NCBI GenBank assembly: GCA_029465975.1
Contig: CM055741.1
Location: forward strand, 3,307,728-3,371,727
Length of the DNA stretch: 64,000 bases
Reading direction: 5' to 3'
Source: Dallia pectoralis
Taxonomy: Eukaryota; Chordata; Actinopteri; Esociformes; Umbridae
Shown here piece after piece: positions 57,668 to 64,000 of the stretch. Positions within the stretch are counted from its first letter, which is position 1. Each line of letters starts with the position of its first letter. Below the pieces are notes generated by a model. It worked only from the letters and a program-made list of their open reading frames with translations. It did no database searches and was not told the origin of the DNA. A program made the translations under genes and the position numbers.

Positions 57668-57915
57668 GTCATACTTCCGAGGTGTAGTGTCAATAAAAGT
57701 CACTTGCAGAGCGGATAATCACGTTTGTGGTGTTTATTATCAATAAAGCAAACACTCAACAAACAACAAAAAACGTAAACTGTAGAAATTAAGGTTTGAG
57801 AAAACAGCGATTTATAAAAACATGCAATACAGTTAGAACAATTTACCAGACCACTCACCATATCCAGCAAGTGACACTTAAATAACCCCATGAATCACCA
57901 AACTCAGTACTATAT
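57668..57915 (-). mobile_element. Truncated LTR
   Basis: TGTCATACTTCCGAGG, then 'cacttgcagagcggataatc' and 'ggtgtttattat', matching the 49699 and 63157 LTRs at their start. The other end is replaced by the Tc1-like element at 57923. Confidence 0.6.
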
Positions 57916-57922
57916 ACCCATA

Positions 57923-59012
57923 CAGTGCATCCAGAAAGTATTCACAGCGCTTCACATATTCTACATTTTGTTATGTTACAGCCTATTTTTTCTTAAATAT
58001 TGTACACACATAATGACAAAGTGAAAAAAGTTTGTTTAATTTGTTTAATAGATTTGGGAAAAATGTTGATAAAAATATAACATGTTTTTCCACCTTTAAT
58101 GTGACCTATAATGTGAACAATTCACATTGAAAAACAAACTGAAATCTTTGAGGGGGGAAAATATAATCGTATAATAAAAATAAAAACCTTGCAATAACAT
58201 GCATGAGTGTGCACACGCTTAAACTAAGACATTGCTGGAGCACCATTTGATTTTATTAAAGCACTCAGTCTTTTTGGGTAGGAGTCTTAGCATGACACAT
58301 CTTGACCCGGTATTTGGAACTGTTCATAATTCCCTCCACCCTGACTAAGGCCCCGGTTCCAGCCGAAGAAATACAGGCCGAAAGCATGATGCTGCCACCA
58401 CCATGCTTCACTATGTGTATGGTGTTCTTTGGGTGATGTGCAGTGTTGTTTTTGGACCAAACATACCTTTTGGATGTATTGGAGGTTTCATCAGACCATA
58501 ACACATTTATACACATGCTTTCATGAAAACTTGATGTTAGTTTTTGCAAACCTCAGCTGAGCTTGGAACTTTTTCTACATAAGACAATTCTTCTGTCTTG
58601 CTACTCTACCCCAAAGCCCATACATATAAAGAATACAGGAGATTGTTGTCACATTTAGCACACAGCCAGTACTTGCCAGATGTCACGGTGGTGTATGACC
58701 CTCATTGGGTCATTCAATGCTGCAGACATTTTCCAGATCTGTGCCTCGATCCATACAATCCTCTCTCTGTGGTCCACAGACAAATCCTTAGACTTAATGG
58801 CTTGGTTTGTGCTCTGACATTGTCAACTGTGGGGACTTATATAGACAGATTTGTGTCTTTCCAAATTATGTTCAATCAACTGAACTTACCACAAGTGGAC
58901 TCAAGTTGTGAAACATCTCAAGGCTGTGAATACTTATGTACATGTGATTTTTATTGTGTTTTAATTTTAAATAGATTTGCAAAGATGTAAAAAAACGTTT
59001 TTCATGTTATCA
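57923..59012 (-). mobile_element. Tc1-like transposon remnant
   Basis: Starts TACAGTGCATCCAGAAAGTATTCA, the same end type as 16773. The minus-strand frame 58549-58265 is the middle of a Tc1 transposase (VLWSDETSNT with the Asp of the DDE core, then VKHGGGSIMLSACIS). A further part lies near 58800-58600. Frameshifts and a missing right terminus make it inactive. Confidence 0.85.
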
Positions 59013-59016
59013 TTAT

Positions 59017-59361
59017 TGTCACGGCAAAAAGGTGAAGCGGAAGAAGAGATCCAGAGGCAGAGGAACAGTGAAATAAGTCTGTTTAAAAATAATAATAACC
59101 CTCTACGGGTACCAGTCACAGCAGTGACTAATGTAGTTAATCAAGACATGTAACAAAAAACAATACCACACAAGGACAGGACCCAACACAGGAAGCCTAT
59201 ATACGATACTAATCGGGAAATGGACACCAGGTGTGTGCAATAGACAAAACCAGATAATGTGAATAATGGGGGGGGGCGGTGGCCGCTAATAAGCCAGTAA
59301 CAACGAACGGCAAAGCCTGCCCCCAGATGGCGATAGAGTTGTTTCGGAGGGAGTCGTGACA
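59017..59361 (-). mobile_element. 3' LTR of a Gypsy-type retrotransposon (antisense)
   Basis: 345 bp with ends TGTCACGG and GTCGTGACA. On the minus strand it is preceded by a purine tract (AAGGGGGGAGCAC, about 59375-59362), the expected polypurine primer site, and before that by integrase coding. This assigns the TGTCACG...GTGACA family in the window to Gypsy-type elements. Confidence 0.85.
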
Positions 59362-59375
59362 GTGCTCCCCCCTTG

Positions 59376-59930
59376 ATAGGCGCCTCCAGCCGTCCGTCGA
59401 CACCGACTCTGTGGCCGTCCCACTCCATGAAGTACTGGAAGCCTCCTCTCCTGCGCCAAGTGTCCCTGACATTGCTGACGATGCACGCCGGAGCCCCCTT
59501 GATGTCCAGGGGGGGCGGAGGGGCCGGAGGGACCTCCCTCACCTCAGACTGCTAGAGGGGACCACCGGCCACCGGTTAGGAGAGACACATGGAACAAGGC
59601 ATTAATACGCTAATCAGGTGGCAGCTGTAATCCATAGGTTACCTCGTTCACTTTCCCCAGGCAGGAGGGGAAGGTTCCGAGTCCAGAGCAAGACCCGATC
59701 CCATGGCTGGGGTCTCGGTCTCGGGCTGGCTCTGCTGCCAAGGGGCCAGGACCGGCTGATACCCTAAGACACACTGAAAGGGTGACATGTCAGTAGAGGA
59801 GTGACGGAGTGAGTTTTGAGCATATTCTGCCTATGGCAGGAACTTGGAAAAAGTTTCCTGGTCTGATGGATCTCGTTTAAACACTACAGCCAATCCCAGT
59901 ATTGTTGTTGACCATGTACATCCCATTATG
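59376..59930 (-). mobile_element. Gypsy-type integrase and chromodomain fragment (antisense)
   Basis: On the minus strand: YAQNSLRHSSTDMSPFQCVLGYQ (integrase core end; a Trp codon before it is now a stop), a linker with LPP, then PPPPLDIKGAP and GGFQYFMEWDGH, the chromodomain typical of fish chromoviruses. Frames are broken. The 5' part of the element is missing; only this piece and its 3' LTR remain. Confidence 0.85.
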
Positions 59931-60599
59931 ACCACAGTTGTCACGCTTTGGCACGGCCTGTAAGTTCCTCCTCTCAGTGTGTGTCGTCGGTCTTTGTGTG
60001 GTTTTTACCAACGTTACGTTTGCTTGTCTTGTTTAGTGTTTATTCAGTTATAGTTACTTTTTTATTCAATAATTGTCATTCGTTTGCCCTGCGCACGTGT
60101 CCGTCTACCCATTCTAGACAAAAGTTCACCATCATCTAATGACTTCCAGCAGAAAACTCACCATGTCACAAATCTCATCTCCACCGGGTTACTTGAACAT
60201 GACAATGAGTTTGCTGAACTCAAAGTAAAGTCGACAAATCTGCAGCAACTTAGTGATACTTAGTGATGTCATTATGGATCAAAATCTCTTATCTATCTCA
60301 CGGGTATCTGTAGACATTATTGTAATAACTAGTATCTGTGTAAGTTGTTATATGCAGATAATCGATAAGAAAATCAACAACAATGAACATGTCGTCCACA
60401 ATCACCAAGCAGTAACATTTTGGAAAATAATAATAACACATTTTACTTAAAGACGCCTTTCTCGGCACTCAAGGACACCGTACAGGAAGACAATAAAAGA
60501 AAAAAAGAAAAAGAAAATAGCAAACACAACACATTAAAGACAGGACAGGTAGGCAGAGCAATTTACTTTATATGGGATAGGCTGTTTTAAAGAGATGTG
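59931..60599. other. No recognised gene
   Basis: AT-rich DNA, with a TTGTCACG phrase at 59939 that could be another LTR edge. No domains seen. Confidence 0.4.
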
Positions 60600-60689
60600 T
60601 TTTGAGTTGTGATTTAAAAAGGTCAAATTAATCAATGTTTTGGGCTTGGTGTGGTAATGAATTCCAGAGACGGGAAGCAAAGCGGCTGA

Positions 60690-61520
60690 ATGCTCTACTC
60701 CCCATGGTGGTGAGACGGGCAGGAGGGACAGACAGGTGTATAAGAGGATCTGAGGGAGCGGCTGAATGCTCTACTGCCCATGGAGGTGAGACGGGCAGGA
60801 GGGACAGACAGGTGTATAAGAGGATCTGAGGGAGCGGCTGAATGCTCTACTGCCCATGGAGGTGAGACGGGCAGGAGGGACAGACAGGTGTATAAGAGGA
60901 TCTGAGGGAGCGGCTGAATGCTCTACTGCCCATGGTGGAGAGACGGGCAGGAGGGACAGACAGGTGTATCAGAGGATCTGAGGGAGCGGCTGAATGCTCT
61001 ACTGCCCATGGAGGTGAGACGGGCAGGAGGGACAGACAGGTGTATAAGAGGATCTGAGGGAGCGGCTGAATGCTCTACTGCCCATGGTGGAGAGACGGGC
61101 AGGAGGGACAGACAGGTGTATAAGAGGATCTGAGGGAGCGGCTGAATGCTCTACTGCCCATGGTGGTGAGACGGGCAGGAGGGACAGACAGGTGTATAAG
61201 AGGATCTGAGGGAGCGGCTGAATGCTCTACTGCCCATGGTGGAGAGACGGGCAGGAGGGACAGACAGGTGTATCAGAGGATCTGAGGGAGCGGCTGAATG
61301 CTCTACTGCCCATGGAGGTGAGACGGGCAGGAGGGACAGACAGGTGTATAAGAGGATCTGAGGGAGCGGCTGAATGCTCTACTGCCCATGGAGGTGAGAC
61401 GGGCAGGAGGGACAGACAGGTGTATAAGAGGATCTGAGGGAGCGGCTGAATGCTCTACTGCCCATGGAGGTGAGGCGGGCAGGAGGGACAGACAGGTGTA
61501 TAAGAGGATCTGAGGGAGTG
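60690..61520. repeat. Minisatellite, 76-bp unit, derived from LINE coding sequence
   Basis: About 11 units with the core GAGGGAGCGGCTGAATGCTC. On the minus strand each unit encodes the LINE phrase PPARLTSMGSRAFSRSL, which shows the array grew from a single LINE segment. 76 is not a multiple of three, so the frame changes at every unit. Confidence 0.95.
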
Positions 61521-61907
61521 GGACCATGGAGAAGATCAGACAAGTATGGGGGTGCAAGATTGTGGATGGCCTTAAATGTGTATAGGAGGACTTTAAATTG
61601 AATAAGGAACTGGACCGGGAGCCAATGGAGCTGTTGAAGGACAGGGGTGATGTGGTGGATAGAGGGGGTTTGAGTTATGATACGGGCGGATGAATTTTGG
61701 ACCAGTGGGAGTTTATGGACATATTTTTTGAGGGAGCCCAATAAGCAGAGAGTTGCAGTAATCTAGGCGGGAAGTTACAAGACTGTAAACAAGAATGGCA
61801 GCAGTGTGGGGGGTAAGGGAGGGGCGCAGATGATTAATGTTTCGTATATGGAAGTATGCAGACCGGGTAATGTTATTGATGTGCGGTTGAAAGGATAGTG
61901 TGCTGTC

Positions 61908-62050
61908 GAGGATGACACCCAGACTCTTGACCTGGGGGGATGACACCCAGACTCTTGACCTGGGGGGATGACACCCAGACTCTTGACCTGTGGGGATGAC
62001 ACCCAGACTCTTGACCTGGGGGAAGACACCCAGACTCTTGACCTGGGGGG
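61908..62050. repeat. Minisatellite, 28-bp unit, derived from the same LINE
   Basis: Five units with the core CACCCAGACTCTTGACCTGG. On the minus strand the unit includes the LINE phrase QVKSLGVI, so this too is an expanded LINE segment. Confidence 0.9.
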
Positions 62051-62135
62051 ATGGAGAAACAGAGGATTCATCAACAACAAGAGAGAAATTATTGGTTTTA
62101 GATAAAGTGGATTAGGTGCCAATGAGGAGGACTTC

Positions 62136-63100
62136 GTTTACTACTGTAAATACTGGTATATACTGTCCTTGTACTGTAAATACTGGAATATACTGTCCTT
62201 GTACTGTAAATACTGGAATATACTGTCCTTGTACTGTAAATACTGGTATATACTGTCCTTGTACTGTAAATACTGGAATATACTGTCTTTGTACTGTAAA
62301 TACTGGTATATACTGTCCTTGTACTGTAAATACTGGAATATACTGTCCTTGTACTGTAAATACTGGTATATACTGTCCTTGTACTGTAAATACTGGAATA
62401 TACTGTCTTTGTACTGTAAATACTGGTATATACTGTCCTTGTACTGTAAATACTGTAAATACTGTCCTTGTACTGTAAATACTGGTATATACTGTCCTTG
62501 TACTGTAAATACTGGAATATACTGTCTTTGTACTGTAAATACTGGTATATACTGTCCTTGTACTGTAAATACTGGTATATACTGTCCTTGTACTGTAAAT
62601 ACTGGTATATACTGTCCTTGTACTGTAAATACTGGAATATACTGTCCTTGTACTGTAAATACTGGAATATACTGTCCTTGTACTGTAAATACTGGTATAT
62701 ACTTTCCTTGTACTGTAAATACTGGAATATACTGTCTTTGTACTGTAAATACTGGTATATACTGTCCTTGTACTGTGAATACTGGAATATACTGTCCTTG
62801 TACTGTAAATACTGGTATATACTGTCCTTGTACTGTAAATACTGGAATATACTGTCCTTGTACTGTAAATACTGGTATATACTGTCCTTGTACTGTAAAT
62901 ACTGGTATATACTGTCCTTGTACTGTAAATACTGGTATATACTGTCCTTGTACTGTAAATACTGGTATATACTGTCCTTGTACTGTAAATACTGTTATAT
63001 ACTGTCCTTGTACTGTAAATACTGGTATATACTGTCCTTGTACTGTAAATACTGGTATATACTGTCCTTGTACTGTAAATACTGGTATATACTGTCCTTG
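62136..63100. repeat. Minisatellite, 30-bp unit
   Basis: About 32 units with the core TACTGTAAATACTGGTATAT, next base variants GGAATA or GGTATA, then ACTGTCCTTG. Both strands are open over 100-330 codons because the unit is a multiple of three. Not regarded as coding. Confidence 0.97.
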
Positions 63101-63156
63101 AGCATGTTAGTACCATTTATTTCCCTTAAATCAAACTAGAGGAGTGTAACGATTAA

Positions 63157-63518
63157 TGTCAGGTGTAGTGTAGTAGCAAGCCATTTGCAGAGCCGTAGAA
63201 TCAACAGGTTTATTGAGGCACCACTCAAAACAAACCGAGAACGGTGAAAATGCTAACTGGTGTAAGGAAAACAAAAGTGCGCATATCGTGTCTTATTATA
63301 ATAATACGTTCGCTACAACCACAGAAGTATAAACATACACTCACCTCTAAGACAATAAGTGACATGGAACAATGCTAAGTACCAGTGAATACTACTGGCC
63401 ACCCTTTACAGCCCAACTAATGACAAAAATGCTAACAGCTGTGACAGAAACGTAAACAAGGGGAATGTGCGCCACCGAATACAGTCCGAGTGGAAACGAA
63501 ACCTCACCACTCGTGACA
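63157..63518 (-). mobile_element. Solo LTR (Gypsy-type)
   Basis: TGTCAGGTGTAGTGTAG ... CCACTCGTGACA, 362 bp, clearly related to 49699-50085 ('gccatttgcagagcc', 'acaggtttattg'). The target duplication is not preserved. Confidence 0.8.
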
Positions 63519-63664
63519 AGGAGTGGACAAAATGACATATTTTGTACAGCTACTTTTTATCTGTAAAAGTTTGATTTCACATTTGAATAACAAAGTCCAT
63601 AATAAATCTGTCTGTATCCCAAATATCAATAACACAGAAGTGAAATTACCCATGAACGTCCCAG

Positions 63665-63726
63665 CTCATAGACACTTGTCAGTAGAGACACAATCTGTTG
63701 GTAATGCATTTCTGTTATTGTCACAG
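63665..63726 (+). other. Intron end before the broken GIMAP, duplicated from gene B
   Basis: Text such as 'tgtcagtagagacacaatctg' matches the intron of gene B in reverse (near 16380-16400), so intron and exon were copied together. Confidence 0.6.
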
Positions 63727-64000
63727 ATCCAAAGCAGGCCTCTGATCTGAGGATTGTTCTGGTGGGGAAAACTGGAGCAGGGAAGAGTGCAACAGGAAAT
63801 ACCATCCTCAGAAGCAGAGTGGAGAGGTGGATGGGAAGATGATTCATGTGATCGACACCCCAGGGCTCTTTGACACATCAGTGGATGTTAAAACGATGAA
63901 GGTTGAAATAGATAAATGTATTATGATGTCCCTTCCAGGACCCCACGTGTTCCTCCTGGTGATCAGACTGGCAAGGTTCACAGAGGAGGAGCAGAACACT
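63727..64000 (+). pseudogene. GIMAP copy with deletion, running off the window (gene E)
   Basis: Starts after the acceptor GTTATTGTCACAG in phase 1, like the intact genes, and reads DPKQASDLRIVLVGKTGAGK and SATGNTIL. Then about 58 bases are missing compared with gene B (from after the P-loop helix through the G2 Thr), at CATCCT|CAGAAGCAG, and the frame is lost, hitting a stop within about a dozen codons. Beyond the deletion the DNA still encodes, in another frame, VIDTPGLFDTSVDV, PGPHVFLLVIRLARFT and EEEQNT up to the window edge. DNA similarity to gene B is very high, so the copy is recent. A pseudogene unless a splice event repairs the frame. Confidence 0.8.

Larger units (their letters stand above)
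60600..62110 (-). mobile_element. L2-like LINE, 3' part (antisense), disrupted by its own tandem repeats
   Basis: Minus-strand reading: LGVILDSTLSFQPHINNI, SRLDYCNSLLIGLP (61946-61713), then SSARIITQTPSIHH, LQQLHWLPVQFLIQFKVLLY and LAPPYLSDLLH (61741-61540), the conserved region after the LINE reverse transcriptase. Two internal pieces have expanded into tandem arrays. Inactive. Confidence 0.88.

Noticed and set aside
60635..61437. Repeated 60-70 codon plus-strand frames in the 76-bp array
   Set aside because: Antisense to LINE coding and repeated only because of the tandem array.
62112..63139. Open frames of 223-334 codons on both strands (VNTGIYCPCT and STRTVYTSIY repeats)
   Set aside because: A product of the 30-bp minisatellite. 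Open in several frames at once, with no sign of selection on one frame.

Overview
The window is vertebrate nuclear DNA, almost certainly from a teleost fish. The evidence is intron-containing genes, several classes of vertebrate transposon, and dispersed repeats of a kind common in salmonid and pike genomes (for example the tail at 29795-29880 and the element at 9775-9895). I would guess Protacanthopterygii (pike or salmon group), but the species cannot be proven from the sequence. There is one 500-N assembly gap (3298-3797).

The only real protein-coding genes I can support belong to one family: GIMAP (AIG1-type immunity-associated GTPases). Three sit on the minus strand (main exons 7142-7995, 15150-16297, 18184-19172). 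One sits on the plus strand (46528-46534 joined to 50295-51208). A broken plus-strand copy runs off the right edge (63727-64000). Around them are GIMAP fragments: a P-loop remnant (21600-21690), a copy that kept exon 1 and its membrane tail but lost the GTPase domain (25472-26560), a copy split by about 2.8 kb of inserted DNA (26991-27056 and 29888-30400), and a remnant at 44307-44560. Every main GIMAP exon begins right after an AG acceptor in the same phase (phase 1), and a 7-nt coding first exon (ATG plus four bases, then GTGAGT) can be seen twice in mirror orientation. A second, non-coding first-exon/promoter cassette with TATA, CCAAT and an IRF-like TTTC repeat occurs four times on the minus strand.

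Layout: 1-9.3 kb holds cassette duplications, Gypsy-type LTR debris and the first GIMAP. 9.8-14.8 kb holds minisatellites, a hAT and a Harbinger-type element. 15-23 kb holds two GIMAP genes, a Tc1 element and a candidate extra coding exon. 23-32.5 kb holds a 1.7-kb VNTR, GIMAP pseudogenes and more repeats. 33.8-40.7 kb is a stack of two LINEs, the second interrupted by a DNA transposon with AT target duplications and by a hAT that itself carries a solo LTR. 40.7-44.3 kb is a 19-bp minisatellite with an internal palindrome. 44.3-50.1 kb holds the exon 1 of the plus-strand GIMAP and its long intron, which contains a 1.2-kb near-perfect palindrome. 50.3-51.2 kb is that GIMAP. 52.8-57.7 kb is a transposon-ended block filled with a 105-bp satellite that an RTE-like LINE has entered. 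57.7-63.5 kb holds Tc1, Gypsy and L2 fragments plus three arrays.

At least 18 different tandem-repeat families make up roughly a fifth of the window. Many give long stop-free reading frames that I do not regard as genes. The biological theme is a fast-changing immune GTPase cluster in which duplication, transposons and minisatellites have shuffled, split and truncated gene copies.
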